Positions 26,651 to 34,500 of a DNA stretch of 64,000 nt are shown one piece after another (the stretch's first letter is position 1; each line of letters begins with the position of its first letter). The DNA is from Algoriphagus vanfongensis DSM 17529 (GTDB lineage: Bacteria; Bacteroidota; Bacteroidia; Cytophagales; Cyclobacteriaceae): positions 1 through 64,000 of the forward strand of contig NZ_AUBX01000015.1 of assembly GCF_000429465.1 (NCBI RefSeq), given 5' to 3'. A program made the position numbers and the translations under genes. The notes beneath the pieces are model-generated. The model ran no database searches. It saw nothing but the letters and a program-made list of their open reading frames with translations, and was not told the origin of the DNA.

Positions 26651-26685
26651 AGCCCTTCTAGACAATGATCTGGAAGGGCTTTTTT
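26651..26685 (+). terminator. Intrinsic terminator after the S9 peptidase gene
   Basis: An 8-bp stem, AGCCCTTC (26651-26658) with GAAGGGCT (26673-26680), is followed by a run of T. An A-rich stretch on the left side could let it work on the minus strand as well, though uppP ends about 210 nt further right. Confidence 0.85.
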
Positions 26686-26896
26686 GTTAAATCGTTTTTT
26701 CAAAACTAATACAGAATTGTAAAATTCATTTTACACCTTTTGCCTATCTGCAAACACACCAGGTTAAAATAAAATCGGTAAAATAGAAGTCTCGAGGACT
26801 GGTTAAGACTGCTTCGGCCTTCTGTCTTCTTTCCTCCGTCCCTTATTAACAAAGGAAATTTGAACTGTGTTGAAAAACACGGATAAACATATCAAA

Positions 26897-27679
26897 TTAT
26901 CCCAAATCCGTACCCCACATGAAGATCAAGAACAAAATTCCGATCACGATTCTATACCAACCGAAAGCCGTAAAACCGTTTTTGGAGACAAACTTCAGGA
27001 ACAATTTTACAGCGATCCAAGCTGAAATAAAGGCAACCAATGATCCCACGGCCAGCATCATGATCTGAGCTTGGGTAAATGCCAAATCTGATTTGATCAA
27101 GTCATAGCCACCTGCTGCCATCATGGTAGGTACAGCTAAAAGGAATGAAAACTCAGTCGCTTGCTTTTTGTCCAAACCATTGAAAACACCACCGATGATG
27201 GTAGCCGCAGCGCGGGAGGTCCCTGGCACCATCGACAGACACTGAAAGAGCCCGATGAAAAAGGCATTCTTGTAAGAGATATCCTCCACATCAGCGATTT
27301 CCGCCTCTTTATTGACTACTTTTTTGTCAATCAAAATCAAGATCACACCACCGATAATAAGTGAAATGGACACTACGATCGGATTGAAAAGATATCCCTT
27401 GATAATGTCATAAGCCAAAAGGCCAACTATCGCTGTCGGGACAAAAGCTGAGAAAAGCTTGTAGTAAATCTGAAGACCCCTGAAAAAACGCTTGATATAC
27501 ATCAGGGCAATCGCCAAAATCGCTCCCAACTGGATAAAAACCTCAAATGTCTTGACGAATTCATCATCGTGAATTCCCATGGCTGCTGAAGCCAAAATCA
27601 TATGACCCGTGGAAGAGACAGGCAAAAATTCGGTTAGCCCTTCTACGATGGCTATGATAATCGATTGAAATAATGTCAT
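26897..27679 (-). CDS. uppP: Undecaprenyl-diphosphate phosphatase
   Basis: This 260-residue polytopic inner-membrane protein dephosphorylates undecaprenyl diphosphate so that the lipid carrier can be reused in peptidoglycan and polysaccharide synthesis; it also confers bacitracin tolerance. The family signature is intact: EGLTEFLPVSSTGH (Glu13, Glu17, His26) near the N-terminus and PGTSRAAATIIGG in the second half. Length and hydrophobic profile match UppP/BacA. It is flanked by about 210 nt downstream and 275 nt upstream without genes, so it is probably transcribed alone. Confidence 0.95.
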   Translation of the reverse strand: MTLFQSIIIAIVEGLTEFLPVSSTGHMILASAAMGIHDDEFVKTFEVFIQLGAILAIALMYIKRFFRGLQIYYKLFSAFVPTAIVGLLAYDIIKGYLFNPIVVSISLIIGGVILILIDKKVVNKEAEIADVEDISYKNAFFIGLFQCLSMVPGTSRAAATIIGGVFNGLDKKQATEFSFLLAVPTMMAAGGYDLIKSDLAFTQAQIMMLAVGSLVAFISAWIAVKLFLKFVSKNGFTAFGWYRIVIGILFLIFMWGTDLG

Positions 27680-27954
27680 GCTTGGTGATTAGGATTACTG
27701 ACTACACCTATTCTCAATTCCAGCCAGCTCGCCTTTGATAATACGTTCGGAAGTCCGATGACGAAAGACCGAAGACTTCAAATTTTGAACCTCCAAGCCA
27801 AATTTTGGGCATTTTGCTGGATTGATATAGGGTTTCAAGTTTTTAAATTATGTGCAAAAATAAGAAAGCCACTTTCTAGGACTAGTTAATTTTTATAAAG
27901 GTCTTTCAAGATCTGAGGATTTTTCATTTCTTTCTACAAACTAACGTCATCATT

Positions 27955-29841
27955 ATGAAAAATTACATTTTTGGTTTAGTCTCTTTTTTGGCGAGCTTTT
28001 CTAGTTTTTCTCAAGATCTACCAGAGCAAAAAACCCAATCAAAAATTCAGGAAATCACCCTCTTTTTAAATGGCGCGCAGGTTTTTGAAAAAGCCGAAAC
28101 CAATATTCCTACCGGAGAGTCCACAGTAGTGATCAAAGGACTATCACCCTACCTCGAGGAGAAAAGCATTCAAGTGAAAGCCATGGGGAATTTCACGATA
28201 CAGGCCGTCAACAAGCGCATGGACTACCTCACAGAGGACGCAATGAGCGAATCGACAGAGAAGATTCAAAATCAAATCTATGCTTTGGAAAAGGAAGTGC
28301 AGAAAGACGAATTGAGGCTCTCAGTTTTGGCAGAAAAAATCAGTCTCCTGGATGCAAACAAGAAATTGGGAGGCAGTCAGAGCCCCACCTCGGCTGAGTT
28401 TAGACAGACATTGGAGCTTTATGATACGGAGCTGATGAAGATCAAAACCGAGCAGATGACTATTCAGGATAAAATCGCAAAAAGCTCTACTGAAATCAGA
28501 AAGTTGGAAAATCAGATCAATGCCATCAGAGAGAGTACCAGAGACTCCAAAGCTGAAATTCGCATCCGAATCAAGGCTCAGAGTGCCGGAAAGGCACAAT
28601 TCGAATTCAATTATTTGGTCGCGAATGCAGGCTGGTTTCCCAAATACGATGTCCGAGTCAAAGACGTCAACAGTCCCATGACCATCAATTACAAAGCGGA
28701 AGTTTTCCAAAACACAGGCGTCGATTGGAAGGATGTCAAGCTTCGTTTTTCCAATGGAAACCCCAATCAAAGCGGCGTAGCTCCTGATTTGGATAAGTGG
28801 AACCTGAACTATGCGAGATTGACGGTTTTCGAGCCAAGAAACTCCCAACCATTCAATGGAACTGTCAGTGGGGTGGTGGTGAGTGAAACAGATGGGGCAC
28901 CCATTCCTGGAGTTTCAGTTTTAGTCAAAGGAACCTCTATCGGAACAGTGACCGACGTGGACGGAAGATATAGCATTACAATCCCTTCCAATGGAAATAC
29001 CTTGGCCTATTCATTTATTGGATACGAACTTCAAGAAACGCCTATCAGAGGAAGATCTTCCATTAATATTTCACTTTTGGAAGATATGCAATCGCTCAAT
29101 GAAATTGTGGTGACGGGTTATGGAGCAACAAATAAGAGGGCAATGGGCAATATTGAAGATGCACTTCAAGGAAAAGTTGCAGGTGTACAAATCTCAGAGG
29201 CTCCAATGCTTCAAACTACAGTCCAAGAAAACCAGACCACAGTCGAAATAGAAGTCACTGAACCCTACTCCATCAAAACCAATGGTGAGCGGACTTTGGT
29301 GGACCTAAAAGCCTATGAAATCCCTGCCAAGTACCAATACAAAGCGATACCGAAACTTGACAATGATGCATTTCTGATTGCTCAAATTAGCGATTGGAAC
29401 CAGTATTCTTTGCTCGAGGGAGAAAGCAACTTGTACTTCGAAGATGGTTTTGTGGGTAGATCAATCTTGAATGCTGCTTCTCTGGAAGATACGCTATCTG
29501 TTTCCATGGGCCGAGATCGAAGCATCGTCATTCAGCGTCAAAAAGTGGATGAATTTGCCAAAAAAAGAACCATCGGCTCCAATATCACAGAAAACCGAGG
29601 CTATGAAATCACGGTTCGAAACAATAAGTCCCAAGCTGTAGAACTTCAGATCCTGGATCAGATTCCTGTTTCGGTCAACTCTTCCATCACTGTAGAGGCA
29701 GGAGATCTCTCAGGAGGAAAACTTAATGAAGAAACTGGAATCATTACCTGGAATATCACGATTCCTCCAGGTTCCCAGCAAAAACTAATTTTTCAATACG
29801 AGGTGAAATACCCGAAAAATGAAAAGGTAATTTTAGACTAA
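27955..29841 (+). CDS. MuiA/DUF4139 family protein with inserted SusC-like N-terminal module
   Basis: This 628-residue protein has a signal peptide (1-19, ending SFSQ). Residues about 28-130 fit the DUF4140 N-terminal domain and about 100-200 a coiled coil. Residues about 205-300 and 420-628 fit DUF4139 (mucoidy inhibitor A-like), with the family end motif near QQKLIFQYEVKYP. Between them, about 302-380, lies a carboxypeptidase-regulatory-like domain (GVVVSETDGAPIPGVSV, TDVDGRYSI, YSFIGYE). It is followed by NEIVVTGYG at 382-390 and LQGKVAGVQISEAP to about 417, the hallmark of the TonB-box/plug start of SusC proteins. No barrel follows. The next gene starts 9 nt downstream, so they are probably cotranscribed. 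Function is unknown; a periplasmic or outer-membrane-associated role is inferred. Confidence 0.8.
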   Translation: MKNYIFGLVSFLASFSSFSQDLPEQKTQSKIQEITLFLNGAQVFEKAETNIPTGESTVVIKGLSPYLEEKSIQVKAMGNFTIQAVNKRMDYLTEDAMSESTEKIQNQIYALEKEVQKDELRLSVLAEKISLLDANKKLGGSQSPTSAEFRQTLELYDTELMKIKTEQMTIQDKIAKSSTEIRKLENQINAIRESTRDSKAEIRIRIKAQSAGKAQFEFNYLVANAGWFPKYDVRVKDVNSPMTINYKAEVFQNTGVDWKDVKLRFSNGNPNQSGVAPDLDKWNLNYARLTVFEPRNSQPFNGTVSGVVVSETDGAPIPGVSVLVKGTSIGTVTDVDGRYSITIPSNGNTLAYSFIGYELQETPIRGRSSINISLLEDMQSLNEIVVTGYGATNKRAMGNIEDALQGKVAGVQISEAPMLQTTVQENQTTVEIEVTEPYSIKTNGERTLVDLKAYEIPAKYQYKAIPKLDNDAFLIAQISDWNQYSLLEGESNLYFEDGFVGRSILNAASLEDTLSVSMGRDRSIVIQRQKVDEFAKKRTIGSNITENRGYEITVRNNKSQAVELQILDQIPVSVNSSITVEAGDLSGGKLNEETGIITWNITIPPGSQQKLIFQYEVKYPKNEKVILD

Positions 29842-29850
29842 ACCCAATAC

Positions 29851-30561
29851 ATGAAAAAATTTCGAAACAATGCAGGTCGGGCCAAGTGGACCAAGACCTT
29901 TCTGATTCTGTGCGTCCTATTCAGTGCTGCATCCGCCATTTCTCATTATTCCCAATTACGTCTGATCCAATCCTGGATGGCCGGGGATGAGGTTTATATA
30001 TTGGATGCCGAAGTGAACGACACCATCCAAGGGATAGTTGGAATATCGGGTTTAATCTGCCTTTTAGTTATGCTAGGATTTTTTATTGCCTGGTTTCGAC
30101 GTGGCTATTTCAACCTGCATCAAAAAGTAAATCACCTCAATCATTCTGAAGGATGGGCGGCAGGAGCTTGGTTTGTCCCATTTCTCAATTTGTATCGGCC
30201 CTATCAGATTATGAAAGAAATGGTCGAGGAAAGTTCTTTCTACCTCAAAACAAAAGGCATCAAAGTCCCCAGCGATTTTGGAGGACTCGTGTTGACGTGG
30301 TGGATTCTAAATATCCTTACCAATTTCATCGGTCGAATCCTATGGAAAATGCCTGATGAAACTTTGGAACAACTGGAAGAATACACACAATTTGCGATAG
30401 GAGGAAGTCTTATTGATATTGTCTTCTATGGGATTAGTTTCAAGCTCGTTGCGAATTATTCCGCGAGAGAAGAATTGATGATGGATGCGGAAAACAATGA
30501 AATCAATCCTCCAGAAAATCCAGAACCGCTATTGCCAGAGCCAGATTTGGCTTTGTCATAG
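29851..30561 (+). CDS. DUF4328 membrane protein
   Basis: This 236-residue protein has four or five predicted membrane segments, the first at about 14-35 and the second at about 65-85. The motif SEGWAAGAWFVPFLNLYRPY at about 99-118 is typical of DUF4328. The tail (about 210-236) is acidic and proline-rich and should be cytoplasmic or disordered. It starts 9 nt after the MuiA-like gene and ends just before a bidirectional hairpin, suggesting a two-gene operon. The biochemical role of DUF4328 proteins is not known to me. Confidence 0.75.
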   Translation: MKKFRNNAGRAKWTKTFLILCVLFSAASAISHYSQLRLIQSWMAGDEVYILDAEVNDTIQGIVGISGLICLLVMLGFFIAWFRRGYFNLHQKVNHLNHSEGWAAGAWFVPFLNLYRPYQIMKEMVEESSFYLKTKGIKVPSDFGGLVLTWWILNILTNFIGRILWKMPDETLEQLEEYTQFAIGGSLIDIVFYGISFKLVANYSAREELMMDAENNEINPPENPEPLLPEPDLALS

Positions 30562-30590
30562 TTTCAAAGCTAGATATTCTATCAGATAAA

Positions 30591-30629
30591 AATGAATAGC
30601 CCCCGGTTTAAACCGGGGCTATTCATTAA
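30591..30629. terminator. Bidirectional hairpin between convergent genes
   Basis: A long inverted repeat (arms about 18 nt, one extra C on the left) brackets a TTTAAA loop and runs into the stop codon of the minus-strand gene at 30626-30628. With A/T-rich flanks on both sides it can end transcription of both converging genes. Confidence 0.7.
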
Positions 30630-31147
30630 TCTACCTTATCAAGCGTCATCTCAAAAAACTGAAACCAGTTTTCACCCATATTGTATTCCCCCACTTCATA
30701 CCATTGCCCGGCATCATTGAGGCGGATCACGTAGCGCACCTGATCATTTGGATACCAATACAATACCCCATCTATCAGTTCCGATTTGAAGCTCCCCTTC
30801 TGTCCACTTTGGAGGAAGGAAGTAAAGTCAAAATCCCCTGCTTGCGACGTGGGTGAAATCATCGCCAGCGCATGATGGATCACTTTGCCATCTGAGATCC
30901 CCTGACCTTTGATCATCAAATGCGTACCAGACAGCTGAAAAGATACCTCTTCCGTCTGCTCAAATTCATATTTCTGCTGATCCCGACTCATCATCCAGCC
31001 CGTCCCTTTCCATTTTCCTTCCAAAAAAGCCAATGGCTTCATCGCTTCCTGAGACTCGGGACTTAACTCATAATTCTGACCCTGAACCGTGCCCCATAAC
31101 CCTGTCATACAAAAGACAAAGAGATAAATTTGACTTAAATTTTTCAT
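30626..31147 (-). CDS. DUF1579-like exported protein
   Basis: This 173-residue protein has a signal peptide (1-23, ending VQGQ). Its core begins with LAFLEGKWKGTGWM and continues as alternating beta strands, as in the DUF1579/lipocalin-like family, although assignment by eye is tentative. No catalytic motif is visible. It lies 43 nt downstream of the winged-helix regulator gene on the same strand, and the short gap contains the GTTTATTTTATAAAC inverted repeat also found upstream of the first gene of the cluster. It therefore probably has its own promoter under the same regulator. Confidence 0.6.
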   Translation of the reverse strand: MKNLSQIYLFVFCMTGLWGTVQGQNYELSPESQEAMKPLAFLEGKWKGTGWMMSRDQQKYEFEQTEEVSFQLSGTHLMIKGQGISDGKVIHHALAMISPTSQAGDFDFTSFLQSGQKGSFKSELIDGVLYWYPNDQVRYVIRLNDAGQWYEVGEYNMGENWFQFFEMTLDKVD

Positions 31148-31158
31148 AGTGTAAATAG

Positions 31159-31173
31159 GTTTATTTTATAAAC
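31159..31173. promoter_or_regulatory. Candidate operator copy 1 (GTTTATTTTATAAAC)
   Basis: The 6-bp arms GTTTAT and ATAAAC surround a 3-nt spacer, only about 12 nt before the ATG of the DUF1579-like gene. The site and its flanks (22 nt in all, 31153-31174) are identical to 32078-32099. It is likely bound by the winged-helix regulator encoded between the two copies. Confidence 0.6.
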
Positions 31174-31190
31174 TTAATTGTGAAAATTTT

Positions 31191-31478
31191 TTATGTGATA
31201 TAGTTTTTAAGATTTTCGACATAAGACTCAAAAGCCTTCACCCCAAACTTGGTGATTTTGCAGGTCGTCACCGGCCTTTTACCCCTGAAAGACTTCTCTA
31301 TTTCGATGTAGCCGGCTTTTTCCAGTTTGTCCAACTGTACCGAAAGGTTGCCTGCAGTAGCTTCGGTCTTCTCTTTGATAAAGGTAAAATCAGCCTCTTC
31401 TACACTCAGCAGCAAGGACATGACTGCCAACCTCAACTGAGAATGCAACAAAGGATCTAAGGGTTTAAACTCGCTCAC
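31191..31478 (-). CDS. Winged-helix transcriptional regulator (HTH_34 type)
   Basis: This 95-residue protein consists almost entirely of a winged-helix domain: LHSQLRLAVMSLLLSVEEADF, then a recognition region TEATAGNLSVQLDKLEKAGY (about 41-60) and a wing with GKRPVTTCKIT. This matches the small ArsR/MarR-like HTH_34 family common in Bacteroidota. It has no ligand domain. Its start overlaps the end of the upstream membrane-protein gene by 14 nt, so the two are translationally coupled, a frequent arrangement for this family. It probably represses the promoters carrying the GTTTATTTTATAAAC repeats on either side. Confidence 0.8.
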   Translation of the reverse strand: MSEFKPLDPLLHSQLRLAVMSLLLSVEEADFTFIKEKTEATAGNLSVQLDKLEKAGYIEIEKSFRGKRPVTTCKITKFGVKAFESYVENLKNYIT

Positions 31479-32040
31479 GGTACTTCTTTTTCAAATAATA
31501 TCCAGGCACAAGATAACCCAAAACCATCGCAATCCCGGCCAATAAATACTGCTCGGATACCGGTAATAAAAAAGCAATCACAGCGGCTACCAAAAGCAAG
31601 ACACCTCCCGCCTTGACAATATTGACTCGTATCAAAGCCCCCATGACAAACATCCCAATACCTGCCAGAATCAAGATAATTGGATTTTGATAAAAGCCAA
31701 TGGTAGGCATAAAAGCTAGCGTAATGACAATGCCTACAAATACGATGACCCACAACTGACTCACTATCTGAGAAATATGTGACTTGACCTGTGACCGGGA
31801 TGCTAGCTGATAGCCTTTCCAAAAACTCAACAAGACAGCGGGAATGACAAGCACCCAGACTAAATACGGCCTTTCAAAAGCCAACTTAGCCAACAGATAA
31901 TGTCCCAAATTGCAAATCGCAATCACCCAGCCCCAGAGGAGTAGCTGAAATCCACCGTCCCCGGCAGTTTCCCTTTTTGCCTTGCCGATCATCTCCGTGA
32001 TAATGCGTAAGGACTCTTCGTTTGTTAATGATTTTTCCAT
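31465..32040 (-). CDS. Conserved membrane protein paired with the HTH_34 regulator
   Basis: This 191-residue protein has a soluble N-terminal part of about 30 residues (LTNEESLRIITEMIGKAK) and about six hydrophobic segments grouped in pairs. It ends with KKKYRERV. Small membrane proteins beginning with NEESLRIIT-type sequences are often encoded beside HTH_34 regulators in Bacteroidota; their function is unknown to me. Start at 32040 fits a perfect TATATTTG element about 31 nt upstream. It is the first gene of the cluster and overlaps the regulator gene. Confidence 0.75.
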   Translation of the reverse strand: MEKSLTNEESLRIITEMIGKAKRETAGDGGFQLLLWGWVIAICNLGHYLLAKLAFERPYLVWVLVIPAVLLSFWKGYQLASRSQVKSHISQIVSQLWVIVFVGIVITLAFMPTIGFYQNPIILILAGIGMFVMGALIRVNIVKAGGVLLLVAAVIAFLLPVSEQYLLAGIAMVLGYLVPGYYLKKKYRERV

Positions 32041-32070
32041 TATGAGTTCGTTTACAAATGCTTAACGAAG

Positions 32071-32078
32071 CAAATATA
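32071..32078 (-). promoter_or_regulatory. Bacteroidota -7 element (TATATTTG) of the regulator operon
   Basis: On the minus strand the sequence is TATATTTGC, a full match to the TAnnTTTG consensus, about 31 nt before the ATG at 32040. The inverted repeat at 32084-32098 lies just upstream, between the expected -33 and -7 positions, where a bound repressor would block the polymerase. Confidence 0.6.
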
Positions 32079-32083
32079 AATAG

Positions 32084-32098
32084 GTTTATTTTATAAAC
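32084..32098. promoter_or_regulatory. Candidate operator copy 2 (GTTTATTTTATAAAC)
   Basis: This is the same 15-nt inverted repeat as at 31159-31173, with identical flanks. It sits between the -33 and -7 regions of the membrane-protein/regulator operon and about 57 nt from the divergent gene at 32155, so it might affect both directions. Confidence 0.6.
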
Positions 32099-32154
32099 TA
32101 TTTTATTTCAATTATTTTCATCTTGAAATTCAAAACAATCCCTATCTTAAATGG

Positions 32155-32790
32155 ATGAAAACTTTCACCATCGTACTCTTTTTTCTCTTGCTCAGCGGTC
32201 AGATTTTTCCTCAAAGTCCAGCAGCTTATCAGACAGAATATCCTTCGCAGATCTCCGCTATCCTGGCAGAAAATATCCAATATCCCCGTGAGGCAAGAGT
32301 AAATATGGAAGACGGGCTCATACTTCTAGGCATCAAAATAGACGAAAGCGGATCAATAGACAGTATTTCTATTCTCGAGCAAGCCGACGAAGCCTTGATG
32401 ATTGAGGTATTTGAATCATTGTCGACCTTGAAAGAAAAGTGGCATCCGGATTTTTTGGAAGGAAGAGAAACCAACAAAACCTACTTGATGAGCTTCTTAT
32501 TTCATGTAGAAAAAGGAAATAGTCCGCCCACCACTCAACCGAAAGATATCCCCATCAAATATTTGGAAAAGCAAAAGCCAGAAAAGGCTCTTGACTCTGT
32601 CATGGAACTGCTTCAACAAAATCCCTATGACCCTGATCTGATAGCAATCCGAGCAGAGGCTTTTCGACAATTGGGAGAGCAGGAAAAATTTCAAAAAGAC
32701 TACCTTCAAGCCAAATATCTGCGCAAAGAAATATTGGCTCAGATAAGCGTGATGGCCTTCGGTGTACCGAGATCCAAACTCACCTATTGA
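32155..32790 (+). CDS. Exported protein with TonB C-terminal-like domain and TPR-like tail
   Basis: This 211-residue protein has a signal peptide (1-20, ending IFPQ). Residues about 35-115 (IQYPREARVNMEDGLILLGIKIDESGSID) resemble the TonB C-terminal fold, in which a YP.EAR motif and a G.I.V.F.ID..G pattern are typical. Residues about 135-195 look like one or two TPR helices (KPEKALDSVMELLQQNPYDPD). There is no membrane anchor or proline-rich linker, so it is not an energy-transducing TonB. A second protein of the same layout is encoded at 45536-46144. It diverges from the membrane-protein/regulator operon. Confidence 0.6.
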   Translation: MKTFTIVLFFLLLSGQIFPQSPAAYQTEYPSQISAILAENIQYPREARVNMEDGLILLGIKIDESGSIDSISILEQADEALMIEVFESLSTLKEKWHPDFLEGRETNKTYLMSFLFHVEKGNSPPTTQPKDIPIKYLEKQKPEKALDSVMELLQQNPYDPDLIAIRAEAFRQLGEQEKFQKDYLQAKYLRKEILAQISVMAFGVPRSKLTY

Positions 32791-33095
32791 GTCGCTACAA
32801 ATACGGCTGAAAAAATGCGGTTTTATGTGCCTTTTAAAGCTTCTTTTTCCTTTCCTAAAGGTCAAAAAAGCCTTAAATTAGCCAAAAAAACGCCTTTATT
32901 ATCGAAAGTTCAAAAAGCACCCCCACTCCCTTTCTGAAAAGTATTCAGCCCTGGGTTTTCTTTCCCTCGGCAGGTCTTATTCTCACCTTTGTCACCCTTA
33001 CTTTAATCTTCCAAGAATCCGTCGGCAGCCTGTTTGCCTCGATCCAAACTTGGATCTCCAGAGACTTTGGATGGCTCTATGTCATCGCTGTCAAT

Positions 33096-34433
33096 GTGGT
33101 ACTGATTTTCTGCATTTACCTCGGCTTTGGTCGGTTCAAAACTATCCGTCTCGGCGGGCCTGATGCTAGGCCGGAGTTTAGCACTTGGGCATGGCTCAGC
33201 ATGCTCTTCAATGCAGGGATCGGATTAGTTTTGATGTTTTATGCAGTGGCGGAGCCGATCAGCCACTTTTCCAATCCTCCCATCGGTGAAGCCGGCACAT
33301 TGCAGGCAGCCAAAAATGCACTCAACCTATCCTATCTCCACTGGGGCCTTCACGGCTGGGGTGTCTACGCCTTGATGGGATTGGCTATTGCATTTTTCAC
33401 TTATAATCGTGGTTTGCCTTTGGGCGTCCGATGGATTTTATATCCTCTATTGGGTGACAAGCTCAAAGGGCCCATCGGACATCTAATTGATACCATGGCA
33501 GTAGTAGCTACTCTTTTCGGGCTGGCTACCACACTTGGCCTAGGCATTCAACATATCAATTCAGGGATGAATTACCTCTTCGGAATCAAGGATAGTCCAG
33601 AGATTCAGGTCATTCTGATCGGAATCATCACCGTCTGTGCCACGATTTCGGTGGTGTCAGGACTGCATAATGGCATTCAAATCCTCAGCAAAATCGCCTC
33701 TATCATGGCCATCTTGCTCATGATTTTTATGCTGATCGTCGGTCCTACGCTATTCATCATTGGCTCCACAGTGCAGAGCACGGGCTTTTACCTTCAGAGT
33801 TTGATCGGCACTTCTACCTGGATGGAAATTTTCCAAGGCACCCACTGGATGGATAGTTGGACTTTCTTCTATTGGGGATGGTGGTTTGCATGGGCTCCTT
33901 TTGTGGGCTTGTTTATTGCGAGAATTTCCAAAGGCCGGACTATCAGAGAATTTATCCTCGGGGTACTCCTCGGCCCGACCGCTGCCAGTATCATCTGGAT
34001 TTCCATTTTTGGAAGCACCGCATTTCACATCGAATTGTTTGGACCGGGAGGCATCAGTGAAGCTGTGCAAGAAAATATCAACACAGGTCTCTATTCCCTA
34101 CTTCAGATGTTTCCGTTGCCTTATCTCAGTATCCTATTCGTGGTCTTGGCCGGAGTCATTTTCTTCGTAACATCCTCAGACAGTGGCTCTTTGGTCATTG
34201 ACTTTATCACCAGTGGAGGCCGTGACGATACTCCGGTGAAACTCAGGATTTTCTGGGCGCTGATCGAGGGTGCTGTCGCCGCTGTACTCGTATTAGGCGG
34301 AGGCTTGATCGCATTGCAAACAGGGTCATTGGTTACCGGTCTACCTGTCTGTGTCGTGATGCTTTTGGTCTGCTACTCTGTCAACAAGGCTTTGAAAAAG
34401 TATCAAGAAGACAAAAAAGAAAGCCACGAATAA
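33096..34433 (+). CDS. BCCT family transporter (choline/betaine/carnitine type), true start further upstream
   Basis: This secondary carrier imports quaternary amines such as choline or glycine betaine. BCCT landmarks are clear: GLVLMFYAVAEPISHF, the long TM region around LTVGLGIQH-like residues (here TLGLGIQHINSG), and YWGWWFAWAPFVGLFIARIS, the tryptophan-rich substrate pocket. From the first normal start codon (GTG, 33096) it is 445 residues, short of the usual 500 or more. The same frame is open back to 32877 and encodes a convincing first membrane helix (QPWVFFPSAGLILTFVTLTL), so translation must begin upstream at an unusual codon such as ATT 32877, ATT 32898 or CTG 32934. It converges on betA, which supports a choline-related substrate. 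Confidence 0.85.
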   Translation: MVLIFCIYLGFGRFKTIRLGGPDARPEFSTWAWLSMLFNAGIGLVLMFYAVAEPISHFSNPPIGEAGTLQAAKNALNLSYLHWGLHGWGVYALMGLAIAFFTYNRGLPLGVRWILYPLLGDKLKGPIGHLIDTMAVVATLFGLATTLGLGIQHINSGMNYLFGIKDSPEIQVILIGIITVCATISVVSGLHNGIQILSKIASIMAILLMIFMLIVGPTLFIIGSTVQSTGFYLQSLIGTSTWMEIFQGTHWMDSWTFFYWGWWFAWAPFVGLFIARISKGRTIREFILGVLLGPTAASIIWISIFGSTAFHIELFGPGGISEAVQENINTGLYSLLQMFPLPYLSILFVVLAGVIFFVTSSDSGSLVIDFITSGGRDDTPVKLRIFWALIEGAVAAVLVLGGGLIALQTGSLVTGLPVCVVMLLVCYSVNKALKKYQEDKKESHE

Positions 34434-34450
34434 GTATTCGTGGCTTTTGT
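34421..34450 (+). terminator. Terminator overlapping the BCCT stop codon
   Basis: A 12-bp perfect stem, AAGCCACGAATA (34421-34432) with TATTCGTGGCTT (34435-34446), is followed by TTGT. The stop codon TAA (34431-34433) lies inside the hairpin. Confidence 0.8.
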
Positions 34451-34459
34451 ATCAAACTG

Positions 34460-34500
34460 GCGCTTTAGAAACTCGTTTTTAAAGCGCTTTTGTTTTTTGT
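34460..34500. terminator. Second hairpin between BCCT and betA
   Basis: GCGCTTTA (34460-34467) pairs with TAAAGCGC (34480-34487), followed on the plus strand by TTTTGTTTTTT. It gives the plus-strand BCCT transcript a second stop and overlaps the 3' end of betA. Confidence 0.65.

Noticed and set aside
28321..28848. A 175-codon minus-strand frame
   Set aside because: It is antisense to the MuiA-like gene's coiled coil and DUF4139 region and has no family features.
32877..34433. The BCCT gene as a pseudogene
   Set aside because: Apart from the unusual start, the frame is intact with all family motifs and its own terminator, so a functional gene with a rare start is at least as likely.
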